A DNA stretch of 37,320 nt, from contig JAHFRQ010000017.1 in assembly GCA_023266215.1 (NCBI GenBank), positions 1-37,320 on the forward strand, read 5' to 3'. This DNA comes from Gammaproteobacteria bacterium (GTDB lineage: Bacteria; Pseudomonadota; Gammaproteobacteria; Coxiellales; Coxiellaceae). Positions 1 through 7,368 of the stretch are shown piece after piece. Below the pieces are notes generated by a model. The model worked only from the letters and a program-made list of their open reading frames with translations, was not told the DNA's origin and ran no database searches. Every line of letters starts with the position of its first letter. Within the stretch, counting starts at the first letter, position 1. The translations under genes were made by a program, and so were the position numbers.

Positions 1-104
1 AATATTTTTAAAAACAATCGATCTTGATCGCTCAAATGCTCATAATTTATAGCCACTTCCCTGTCCTCGACTAAAGTTGATGATTTTACAACTTTTGTCG
101 CACT

Positions 105-317
105 TCAGTTAGATCCTGCCACCTTGGAGAATCTAGCGTGAGTTTCTAGTCCCTTACTCGCACTAATAAAATTATTCATTAAAATAAATAATCTATGCTG
201 TGAAGTATCAACCCCTTTATTAAGATCGCAATATAAATCTTGGGCTTTTTGCATCATTTGTAATGCATCATGATTGTTTTCTAACTTTAAATTCTGAGGA
301 TAGGCTCGATATAATTC
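105..317 (-). pseudogene. Decayed C-terminal gene remnant, unknown family
   Basis: Read on the minus strand, 317 down to 105 is open for 70 codons ending in TGA. It has no start codon, and an in-frame TAG (320-318) lies immediately upstream. The peptide has ordinary protein composition, with amphipathic stretches such as ALQMMQKAQDLYCDLNKG and RLFILMNNFISASKG, rather than random translation. It therefore looks like the tail of a gene that lost its 5' part. I do not recognise the family. It could also be a chance open stretch, since 70 codons is not long in AT-rich DNA. Confidence 0.35.
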
Positions 318-518
318 CTATTTTGGCGTGAAAAACACCTTGAAAAGCGATTTTTTATGCAGAAATTTGGCTCAACTGCGCGGGTTTAAAGCTACTGGGA
401 ACTTTGGCGGGAGAAATGGTTAGAACCCCTAATAGCAGTTAAAGGTTAGATCGACAGTTTTTTCACCGATATCAGAAAACCTTAAGCTTTTACTCATATT
501 TGCTTAATAAATGACCCG

Positions 519-543
519 TACACTGGATTTATAAACAAGTGTA
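519..543. repeat. Inverted repeat TACACT/AGTGTA upstream of the 556 gene
   Basis: TACACT (519-524) and its exact reverse complement AGTGTA (538-543) flank a 13-bp AT-rich spacer containing TTTATAAA, the best -10-like string before the gene at 556. The site could be an operator over the promoter or a leader hairpin next to the GAGG ribosome site. A 6-bp arm can occur by chance. Confidence 0.3.
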
Positions 544-555
544 AATGAGGCAAAT

Positions 556-2469
556 ATGACCGGATCTAACCATGTTGATACTCACAATATAACTAGTATC
601 TTGGCTATTCAAGATGCATTCCGTTATGTTGAATTACAGCCTATTCCATCAACGCTTGAAGTCAAGTTGCGCCCTGAATTTTCTTTTGATGAAACGAATT
701 TGCGCGATGTCGTTTTGCAGCTTGCAATGCAGCTTTGCTTGATGGGAAATAAGCAGTTAGCTTCAAAATTGGAAAAATTATCTGTATCAGAGTTAATTGA
801 CACATTGTTTATAGAATTTGGTGTACTTGCATCTGTCGCTGGAACTGATAAAGCACAAGCTAAATCATTGCAAAAACTTAAAAAGTTAATTCATGCGCTG
901 GCCATATTATCTCAAGTCGATTTGAAAAAACCAGAAGCTAAAAGAATTGTTAATTTAACAAAACTATTGGCGCGCCGTGACAATAATTCAAAAGAAGCAA
1001 AAGCTTTGAAAATTAAATTAGCATTCAACCATACAGAAGAAGAAGGAAAAAAAGAAGGAAAAAAACTTACTGATCTTGAGAAATTAATAGTACAGGATTC
1101 TCAAGCACTAGAACCATTTTTAAATAAGGTTTCGGATGAGGAAAAAGAAAAACTTACACAAGAATATGCGGTCGTCAGTAATATTGAGCCAATAACAGGC
1201 AAAGATACAATAACAGGCAAAGATAAAAGAACTGAACGCAAAAAAATAAAATCACGCATTAATAAATTCTCATTAGTGATTTCATTAATTGTCGGCTTAG
1301 GCGAAGGATTAATGGCCGCTGTTTTTGCGTCTTCATTATTGGCCGCATGGCCATTTGTTTTAGTGTTGTTGGCAGTGGGTATTCCTGCAGCACTGTGTAA
1401 TTATTTTTTATTTCGTGGCGCAAGCTTTTCTGTGCTCAAAGAAATCCGGTTTAAAAAATTATCTGACAGTCCGCTAACCAGAAAATTAAAGAATTTTAGT
1501 ACGCTTTTTTCTTCCGCAGCGGGTCTGTCGTATGGATTTATATCATTTTCAACCGCATTAATGGCATTTGGACATTTGCTTTTTGGATTAACGATGATTG
1601 CGGCACTTTCGACACCGCCTGTGGCATTAATTATTCTTGCAGCAGTGGTAGCCGTTGTTACAACCATTGCTATTGCAACATTGTATGACCATACGATTCG
1701 AGGGCTGATTAGTAAATTTAATCTAGAAAAATTAAAAGATGATTTCTTTGCTTTCATTAAGCTTACAGAATTTAAAGCATTAACAACGCTATCAGAAAAA
1801 TGTGGACATGTTGCAATGGTTGTTGCACGCATTATGTTGCGCGTTCTTTTTAACATACCTGCGCTAGTTTTATGTGCTTTGGTCGTGGTTCCTGTGACGC
1901 TACTAGCGCGAAATCATATGGCTACTATTTTTAAGACCACATTTCGTGTAAGTAATGATTTATCAAATAAATTGGCAACAGTGATTACGGTTGTTATGGG
2001 CGCTGTAGTGAACGGCTATTTTTATGCAAGCAGCGTTTTACTGACAGCGAATTTATTGAAAAAGGCAGTAGCGGCAGTTCTTCATCCGATCGACACATTT
2101 TTTCAAATCAAGGAATCTTGCGCTGCTTTTTTTAAACAAAATAACCAGCAAAAAACAGCCAATGTTTTTAATGGTGCTAAACGCGCAGCTTTTTTCGCTT
2201 GCGTTACAATTAACGGTTCTGCACAAGGCATGGGCATTGCTAGCGTTGTTCCTCGCGGCGACCGCGAGCTGCATGATGCTGTGCTATTTTCTGGTGGTGC
2301 TGCTTCAAGCGGCGCAAATGGTAATGCAGGTGCTAATGCAATGAAAGGTGTGGCGAGTGTTGTTTCAAAGCCTGTTGCAATTAGCAAAAATCCGACTAGC
2401 TTTTTTAATTCAATGCCAAGAAAACTTGTTGAAGAAACAGAATTTTATGGAATAGCGCTCAAATCTTAA
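556..2469 (+). CDS. Large multi-span membrane protein, possible secreted effector
   Basis: 637 residues with no domain I recognise. The first ~235 residues are soluble and helical, with a Lys/Glu-rich stretch (about 160-230) containing two copies of ITGKDT. Hydrophobic segments follow at about 237-258, 263-288, 319-342, 344-376, 418-450 and 474-500, separated by basic loops. A Gly/Ala/Asn-rich stretch (580-600) precedes a polar tail. The last residues include EETE about ten positions from the end, loosely like the glutamate-rich signal of some Legionella Dot/Icm substrates. Start ATG 556 has GAGG five bases upstream. There is no signal peptide. The gene stands alone between a gene remnant and cspA. 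A role as a secreted, host-membrane-inserting protein is inference only; an ordinary inner-membrane protein is equally possible. Confidence 0.75.
   Translation: MTGSNHVDTHNITSILAIQDAFRYVELQPIPSTLEVKLRPEFSFDETNLRDVVLQLAMQLCLMGNKQLASKLEKLSVSELIDTLFIEFGVLASVAGTDKAQAKSLQKLKKLIHALAILSQVDLKKPEAKRIVNLTKLLARRDNNSKEAKALKIKLAFNHTEEEGKKEGKKLTDLEKLIVQDSQALEPFLNKVSDEEKEKLTQEYAVVSNIEPITGKDTITGKDKRTERKKIKSRINKFSLVISLIVGLGEGLMAAVFASSLLAAWPFVLVLLAVGIPAALCNYFLFRGASFSVLKEIRFKKLSDSPLTRKLKNFSTLFSSAAGLSYGFISFSTALMAFGHLLFGLTMIAALSTPPVALIILAAVVAVVTTIAIATLYDHTIRGLISKFNLEKLKDDFFAFIKLTEFKALTTLSEKCGHVAMVVARIMLRVLFNIPALVLCALVVVPVTLLARNHMATIFKTTFRVSNDLSNKLATVITVVMGAVVNGYFYASSVLLTANLLKKAVAAVLHPIDTFFQIKESCAAFFKQNNQQKTANVFNGAKRAAFFACVTINGSAQGMGIASVVPRGDRELHDAVLFSGGAASSGANGNAGANAMKGVASVVSKPVAISKNPTSFFNSMPRKLVEETEFYGIALKS
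1190..1225 (+). repeat. Perfect 18-bp tandem duplication inside the membrane-protein gene
   Basis: Two adjacent identical 18-bp units (1190-1207 and 1208-1225) add six residues (ITGKDT) in frame in a charged linker just before the first membrane span. Perfect identity suggests a recent slippage duplication, so copy number may vary between strains. Confidence 0.8.
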
Positions 2470-2482
2470 GAAGTGAGCGCTA
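2453..2482. terminator. Inverted repeat between convergent genes, possible terminator
   Basis: TAGCGCTCA (2453-2461) pairs exactly with TGAGCGCTA (2474-2482), a 9-bp stem with a 12-base loop. It spans the stop codon of the 556 gene and sits 18 bp past the stop of the convergent cold-shock gene, so it could end both transcripts. Neither side has a strong T-tract, so intrinsic termination is plausible rather than clear. Confidence 0.55.
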
Positions 2483-2500
2483 AAGATCAATCAAGTGAGA

Positions 2501-2719
2501 TTACTCAGCACTTTCAATCACAGTCACATCAGCTGCTTGAGGGCCTTTGGCACCTTGGGTTACAGTGAATTTCACTTTGTCACCTTCGCGTAATGTACGA
2601 CGACCTGTTGCATTAATCGCATTGTGATGCACAAATACATCATCACCTTGCGCGCGCGCAATAAATCCGAAACCTTTTTGATCATTAAACCACTTAACTT
2701 GACCTACTTCTTCTGCCAC
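2501..2719 (-). CDS. cspA: Cold-shock domain protein (CspA family)
   Basis: A 72-residue single cold-shock domain, full length for the family. These proteins bind single-stranded RNA and DNA and melt RNA structure in the cytoplasm. The RNP1-like motif KGFGFI and RNP2-like VFVHH are both present, preceded by the typical GQVKWFN start. The initiation codon is GTG (2719-2717) with AGGAA seven bases upstream; there is no in-frame ATG nearby. It is a stand-alone gene with its own promoter and a leader of about 78 bases, common for cold-shock genes. It is convergent with the membrane-protein gene. The exact paralogue name (CspA, C, D or E) cannot be told from this sequence. Confidence 0.95.
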   Translation of the reverse strand: MAEEVGQVKWFNDQKGFGFIARAQGDDVFVHHNAINATGRRTLREGDKVKFTVTQGAKGPQAADVTVIESAE

Positions 2720-2803
2720 TTTCGTATTCCTATATTGTTTAAAAAAATTAAAAAACTAACCCTAAAACTCACTTTTGAGGCGATTTTCAGAATTAACGCA
2801 GTA

Positions 2804-2833
2804 CTATTAACATGCCAAAAGCACGCTCGTCAA
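2804..2833 (-). promoter_or_regulatory. Promoter of the cold-shock gene
   Basis: On the minus strand TTGACG (2833-2828) is separated by 17 bp from TTAATA (2810-2805); shifted by one base, TAATAG is preceded by an extended -10 TG. A transcript would begin near 2797 and carry a 5' leader of about 78 bases before the GTG start. Confidence 0.6.
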
Positions 2834-2948
2834 GCAAAACAGCTTAAAAGACCCTATTTAGCCTATTTATGGCGATAAAATGGGATGATTGGCCTCTCAA
2901 TATCTCTGCCGGTTGTCAAAACGAGCCAGATGCAGTGAGAGGCTAATA

Positions 2949-2999
2949 CTTAGGTTGAAACCTAAGGATTTGTATAATATACTTTGGTTACAACCTAAG
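2949..2999. promoter_or_regulatory. Twin palindromic operators bracketing the ATPase promoter
   Basis: The first palindrome is CTTAGGTT-GA-AACCTAAG (2949-2966), perfect over 8-bp arms. The second is CTTTGGTT-AC-AACCTAAG (2982-2999), with one mismatch. Their centres are 33 bp apart, about three helical turns. A perfect TATAAT (2973-2978) lies between them. The matching -35 position falls inside the first palindrome and is poor (2 of 6). A dimeric repressor bound at both sites would cover the promoter from about -35 to +15. The arms resemble DtxR/IdeR half-sites, but the 2-bp centre is too short for that family. No regulator gene is in the window. Confidence 0.7.
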
Positions 3000-3023
3000 T
3001 GTAAGAATAAGCGTGAGACAACC

Positions 3024-4265
3024 ATGCAACAACTATTTGAATTACAGAAATTACTATTGGATCAATTTCAACAACAGCCTTTTTATAATCGACATTGCTT
3101 TGCGGAAATTAATTTTGATAATAGCGTGACCGGTATTTTAGGTATGCGTGGCGTTGGGAAAACTACTTTTTTACTCCATACTATTTTGAACGAAAATAAA
3201 GATGCGGTGAAAGCCTTGTATATTTCAGCTGATCATATTTATTTCCTTGAAAATAAATTACTCGATTTGGTTGAAAAATTATATAAAGAAACCGACGTCA
3301 GGCTGCTTTGCATTGATGAAATTCATAAATATCCAAACTGGCAACAAGAATTAAAAAATACAGCTGATTTTTATTTGGATTTCAAAATTCTTTTTTCGGG
3401 CAGCTCGATGATTGATATTACTCACAGCAAATTTGATTTGTCGCGTCGCGTGACTTTGTATAGACTGCATGGCCTTTCTTTTCGAGAATATATTGAATTT
3501 ACGCAAGACATAAAATTACCCGCCTTTAATTTTACTGATTTATTGGCGCAACATGAAAAATTAGCGCAAAGCATTTCAATACCGCAAGTACTAAAGCATT
3601 TTAATGAGTATCTGACCACGGGTTATTTTCCTTTTTTTAAACGGTTTTCAGATCCATTACAAATTTTACAGGCTATTGAGAATATTGTTCAAAAAACTAT
3701 TTACGAAGATATTGCTATTTTGTTTGATTTAAAAACACCCACATTGCTCATCATTGAAAAATTATATAAATACGTTGTTAATTCGCAGCCGGGCGAATTA
3801 TCAGCTTACAAATTAGCCAGCGCATTATCAAAAGATTTTGACAGTATTTCAACCTATTTGCATTATCTTGAACAGGCTGGTTTGGTTCGTATGTTGCATA
3901 AAAAGCAATCTGGAAAAGCGTATCTGCGAAATCCAATTAAAATGTATCCTGAAAATGCTAATCTTATTTATGCAAGCAATTTATCGCAGCCACAAGATAT
4001 GTTAATTGGTAAGGTGCGCGAAACGTTTGTGATCAATCAATTTCAAAACGCTGGTTTATTAGTTTATTACAGCGAATCAGGTGATTTTGAAGTTAACGGC
4101 ATTACTTTTGAAGTGGGTGGTAAAAATAAAACACGACGTCAAATTAAAGATGAAAAAAACGCCTACATCTTAGCGGATGGCATATTAACGGGTAGCAAAG
4201 ATAGATTGCCATTGTTTTTGCTGGGTTTTATGTGCAATATATCTCATGAAAATAAAACAGGATGA
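3024..4265 (+). CDS. AAA-type ATPase with DUF4143-like C-terminal domain
   Basis: 413 residues from ATG 3024. The open frame continues upstream to a TTG at 2889, but that part runs through the promoter and operators and has no conserved look, so 3024 is preferred. The Walker A motif GMRGVGKTT is at 40-48, Walker B LLCIDE at 94-99 with following H/K, and a sensor-like ILFSGSS at 122-128. SFREYIEF is typical of this family. The C-terminal region has a winged-helix-like segment and then a FEVGGKNK motif reminiscent of the PD-(D/E)xK-like DUF4143 domain. Cellular roles of this family are poorly known. The gene is monocistronic and ends 22 bp inside the convergent wecC-like gene. Its own twin-operator promoter sets it apart from the polysaccharide genes. 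Confidence 0.85.
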   Translation: MQQLFELQKLLLDQFQQQPFYNRHCFAEINFDNSVTGILGMRGVGKTTFLLHTILNENKDAVKALYISADHIYFLENKLLDLVEKLYKETDVRLLCIDEIHKYPNWQQELKNTADFYLDFKILFSGSSMIDITHSKFDLSRRVTLYRLHGLSFREYIEFTQDIKLPAFNFTDLLAQHEKLAQSISIPQVLKHFNEYLTTGYFPFFKRFSDPLQILQAIENIVQKTIYEDIAILFDLKTPTLLIIEKLYKYVVNSQPGELSAYKLASALSKDFDSISTYLHYLEQAGLVRMLHKKQSGKAYLRNPIKMYPENANLIYASNLSQPQDMLIGKVRETFVINQFQNAGLLVYYSESGDFEVNGITFEVGGKNKTRRQIKDEKNAYILADGILTGSKDRLPLFLLGFMCNISHENKTG

Positions 4266-5509
4266 TTGATTTTTTTATTTTCTTTGTTTTCTGAGATCAA
4301 GCCAACAAAATCTAGCAATTTTTCATCATGCTGACCTAATTTTTCAATGGTAAAAGCAGTGTGCGCAACCAATAAAACAATAATATCGGCATCGGCAATT
4401 GCCTTGTCTAAATCAGTTAAAAAAACATGTTGATGTAAGCTTAAAGATTGCGGTAGAGATTTAATGTGTGGCTCAACGACCAGCAGAGTGCCCGATGTTT
4501 TCTCAGCTAATTGCTCTGCTATCATCAGTGCTGGGCTTTCCCTTAAATCATCTACGTTTTTCTTAAACGCCAATCCCAAGCACGCAATAATGGGTTGTTC
4601 AATTTGGTTTACTGCTTTTAATATTTTTCGTAATACATAACGTGCTTTATAATCATTTACTTCTCGCGCTGATCGAATCAATCTTGCCAGCTCTTGGTTT
4701 CTCGCAACAATAAACCACGGATCAACCGCAATACAGTGTCCACCCACACCTGGGCCTGGTTGCAAAATATTAACGCGTGGATGACGATTAGCAAGTTTAA
4801 TTAATTCCCAGACATTAATATTTTCAGCATCGCAAATCATCGATAATTCATTGGCAAAAGCAATATTAACATCGCGAAAAGCATTTTCAGTAAGCTTGGT
4901 CATTTCGGCGGTACGCGCATTGGTTGCAATGCATTCGCCTTTCACAAATAATTGATAAAAAGCGATTGCTTTTTGTGTTGATTCAAGATTAATACCACCC
5001 ACAATACGATCATTTTCAACTAATTCGCGAATGATTTGTCCTGGCATCACACGCTCAGGACAATACGCTAAATAGATATTATCTAAATCAGGGCGCGCTT
5101 GTTGAATCCATTTGAGCGCCTGATCTGTTGTTCCGACAGGCGACGTCGATTCTAGAATGACTAGATTGTTATTCTCTAGTTGAGAGGCAATAGCATCAAT
5201 TGCAGATTTTACATAAGAAATATCAGGTTCGTTTTTTTCCGTCACGGGAGTTGGTACGGTGATGACATAAATATCGGCCTTGGGAATGGTTAATTGCGCA
5301 GTTAGTTTTTTAGCATAAATGGCTTCACGCACCAATATTTCTAACCCGGGTTCAATTAAATGCACTTCGCCTTTATTTATTGTTTCAACAATGCGGGGTT
5401 GAATATCACAACCAATCACAGTTAATCCCTTCGATGCTAATAATGCAGCGGACGGCAAGCCAATGTAGCCTAAACCAACGATGCAGATAGTTTGTGTCGT
5501 CATGCGCAT
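4244..5509 (-). CDS. wecC: UDP-HexNAc 6-dehydrogenase (WecC/WbpA family)
   Basis: 421 residues, full length. It oxidises C6 of a UDP-N-acetylhexosamine (ManNAc or GlcNAc) with two NAD+ to give the uronic acid donor. The N-terminal Rossmann motif GLGYIG is at 12-17. The central ESTSPVGTT motif (120-128) is present, as is GPGVGGHCIAVDPWF (252-266) with catalytic Cys259. Two starts are possible: ATG 5509 (GAGG four bases upstream) or ATG 5503, which makes an ATGA overlap with the upstream wbpM-like stop. It is the last gene of the minus-strand initiation block. No WecB-type 2-epimerase is present here, so the substrate (ManNAc versus GlcNAc) is open. An AsnB-type amidotransferase further on could amidate the resulting uronic acid. 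Confidence 0.9.
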   Translation of the reverse strand: MRMTTQTICIVGLGYIGLPSAALLASKGLTVIGCDIQPRIVETINKGEVHLIEPGLEILVREAIYAKKLTAQLTIPKADIYVITVPTPVTEKNEPDISYVKSAIDAIASQLENNNLVILESTSPVGTTDQALKWIQQARPDLDNIYLAYCPERVMPGQIIRELVENDRIVGGINLESTQKAIAFYQLFVKGECIATNARTAEMTKLTENAFRDVNIAFANELSMICDAENINVWELIKLANRHPRVNILQPGPGVGGHCIAVDPWFIVARNQELARLIRSAREVNDYKARYVLRKILKAVNQIEQPIIACLGLAFKKNVDDLRESPALMIAEQLAEKTSGTLLVVEPHIKSLPQSLSLHQHVFLTDLDKAIADADIIVLLVAHTAFTIEKLGQHDEKLLDFVGLISENKENKKINHPVLFS

Positions 5510-7368
5510 ACAGCCTCGCTTGTTTCGCTGATTTTACTTAAATAATTGCCTTCATTGCCCAAAATATTTTTTAATATTTGAATTAATAAATCTTCATTGT
5601 GATTTAAACAAGCTTTTTCAAGTGCGCTGATTGCATGTTGCATATCGTGCCAATTTATTTTAGTTTCGCTATTGGCTTTAAATATTTTTTCTTGTTTGGT
5701 TTGAATAAGTGATTCAGCGTTATAAAATAATTCTTCAAATAATTTTTCTCCGGGTCGCAAGCCGCTATATACAATCTGGATATCATCTATTTTTTTACCT
5801 GATAATTTAATTAAATGTTTTGCAAGATCAATAATTTTAATGGGTTTCCCCATATCAAGCACAAAAATTTCACCACCCTCTCCTTGGCAGCCTGCTTGTA
5901 GAATTAATTGCGCCGCTTCTTTGATCGTCATAAAATAACGTGTCATATCAGGATGTGTGACAGTAACAGGACCGCCCGCTACAATTTGTTTTTTAAATAA
6001 AGGAATAACACTGCCTGTTGAGCCAATCACATTGCCAAACCGTACGGTAATAAAATGTGTGCTAGCTATATGATCATAGGTTTGGCAAAATAGTTCGGCG
6101 ACTCTTTTGGTAGCACCCATGATATTAGCGGGATTCACTGCCTTATCGCTTGAAACCATGACAAATTTGGTTGCTTTATTTTCAACCGCAGCTTCTGCTA
6201 ATATTTTAGTACCTAAAATATTATTATTAACGGCTTGAAAAATTTGCGCTTCTAAAATAGGCACATGCTTGTAAGCCGCCGCATGAAACACAATAGACGG
6301 CTTATATTTTTCAAAAATATATTGCACAGATTGTTGGTCAGCAATATTCAATAATTCTATCTGAATATTATTGTACTGCGCTAAATCTTTTTCGATTTGG
6401 TATAAATTAAACTCCGAGTGATCAACAATAATTAATTTTTTAGGATTTAATTTTACTATTTGTTGACATAATTCAGAACCAATTGATCCCCCGCCACCAC
6501 TGACCAAAACCACTTGATCGCATAAAAAAGTTTGAAGCCCGTGCCAATCCAATTGAACGGGATCGCGCCCCAACAAATCTTCAAGCGATACTTCACGTGG
6601 CTGCAGACTAGTTAAATGATTCTCGGTAATTTCAGATAACGAAGGTACAATTTTGACTGATACATTAGATTGCTCGCATAATTCAACAATAATGCGCAAA
6701 GCTTGAGTTTGAATAGAAGGAATGGCGATAACTACCAGATCTATTTTTTCTTTTAAAATTATTTTTGGTAAATTTTTTATTTTTCCCAAGATGGGAACGC
6801 CTCGGATTTCTTTACCTTTTAGGCTTGCATCATCATCTAGACACGCGATGACAGCGTATTTTTTTTCACGCCAATGTGATAATTCTCGCAGGAAAAGATC
6901 AGCGCCCTTTCCAGCACCAATCATTAAAATACGGGTTATTTCTTCAGATTCAATTTGTCTGTCACGCACAGTGCGGATAACCAATCGACCCAAACCTAGC
7001 ATTAAAATAAGCCATAATGGATAAATAAACCAAATGCTTTTAGGAATTTGCACGAGATCATGCAATAAAAATAAAATGACAATATTACAAGCGCACGCAG
7101 AAAAAACTGCTTTTGATAACCGTGTTAATTCCGGCACAGAAAAAAATCGCCATAGCGGCCGATAGGTTTTATAGCGCCAATAAAAAAAAGCATGGGTTGC
7201 AATAATTAAACATTGAATATTTAATCCGTGCTCTAAAATTTTGAGTGATTTTTCACTTAAATCATATCGTATAAAAAAAGCAAGCCACCATGATAAAATC
7301 ACAGCAATAATATCATGCGATAAGATAACAGCCGCAGAATATCGTCTTAAGTAATTTAAGTTAAGCAT
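5500..7368 (-). CDS. wbpM: Membrane-bound UDP-GlcNAc 4,6-dehydratase (WbpM/PglF/CapD type)
   Basis: 622 residues. Large WbpM-type enzymes convert UDP-GlcNAc to UDP-4-keto-6-deoxy-GlcNAc, the entry to QuiNAc, FucNAc and bacillosamine-type sugars. About four membrane spans (10-130) come first, then a CoA-binding-like Rossmann domain (about 145-260, GAGKGAD at 151-157), then the SDR catalytic domain with GGGGSIGSE (291-299) and SSDKAVNP (406-413). The usual SDR Tyr-x3-Lys reads Met417-GAT-Lys421. Replacement of the Tyr by Met is characteristic of the large WbpM/PglF subfamily, so activity is expected. It overlaps the wbpL-like gene upstream by 13 bp and wecC downstream by up to 10 bp, giving tight translational coupling. 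Confidence 0.93.
   Translation of the reverse strand: MLNLNYLRRYSAAVILSHDIIAVILSWWLAFFIRYDLSEKSLKILEHGLNIQCLIIATHAFFYWRYKTYRPLWRFFSVPELTRLSKAVFSACACNIVILFLLHDLVQIPKSIWFIYPLWLILMLGLGRLVIRTVRDRQIESEEITRILMIGAGKGADLFLRELSHWREKKYAVIACLDDDASLKGKEIRGVPILGKIKNLPKIILKEKIDLVVIAIPSIQTQALRIIVELCEQSNVSVKIVPSLSEITENHLTSLQPREVSLEDLLGRDPVQLDWHGLQTFLCDQVVLVSGGGGSIGSELCQQIVKLNPKKLIIVDHSEFNLYQIEKDLAQYNNIQIELLNIADQQSVQYIFEKYKPSIVFHAAAYKHVPILEAQIFQAVNNNILGTKILAEAAVENKATKFVMVSSDKAVNPANIMGATKRVAELFCQTYDHIASTHFITVRFGNVIGSTGSVIPLFKKQIVAGGPVTVTHPDMTRYFMTIKEAAQLILQAGCQGEGGEIFVLDMGKPIKIIDLAKHLIKLSGKKIDDIQIVYSGLRPGEKLFEELFYNAESLIQTKQEKIFKANSETKINWHDMQHAISALEKACLNHNEDLLIQILKNILGNEGNYLSKISETSEAVCA

Larger units (their letters stand above)
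1..555. other. Long gene-poor left edge
   Basis: No intact gene is visible here. It holds one decayed coding remnant on the minus strand (105-317) and the leader of the membrane-protein gene that starts at 556. The leader has two CTTAA motifs 22 bp apart (481-485 and 503-507), a 6-bp inverted repeat (519-524 with 538-543) around an AT-rich TTTATAAA core, and a GAGG ribosome site at 547-550. I see no convincing -35/-10 pair, no tRNA and no insertion-sequence end. Positions 318-480 contain nothing I can interpret. Confidence 0.6.
2720..3023. other. Divergent regulatory region between cspA and the ATPase gene
   Basis: This 304-bp stretch holds the cspA leader and promoter (2804-2833) on the minus strand and the ATPase promoter with its two palindromes (2949-2999) on the plus strand. 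Open frames here overlap these signals and show no protein-like composition. I find no RNA gene. Confidence 0.6.

Noticed and set aside
1401-1856. 151-residue minus-strand frame within the membrane-protein gene
   Set aside because: It is the reverse-strand shadow of a hydrophobic coding region, with no ribosome site.
2624-2878. 84-residue plus-strand open frame over the cspA promoter
   Set aside because: It overlaps cspA and its promoter on the other strand and shows no conserved motif.
2949-2999. Classical DtxR/IdeR iron boxes
   Set aside because: The TTAGGTT arms match but the 2-bp centre differs from the 5-bp centre of that consensus, so the regulator is left open.
2889-3023. N-terminal 45-codon extension of the ATPase from a TTG at 2889
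   Set aside because: It would translate through the promoter and both operators, and the extra peptide has no protein-like character.
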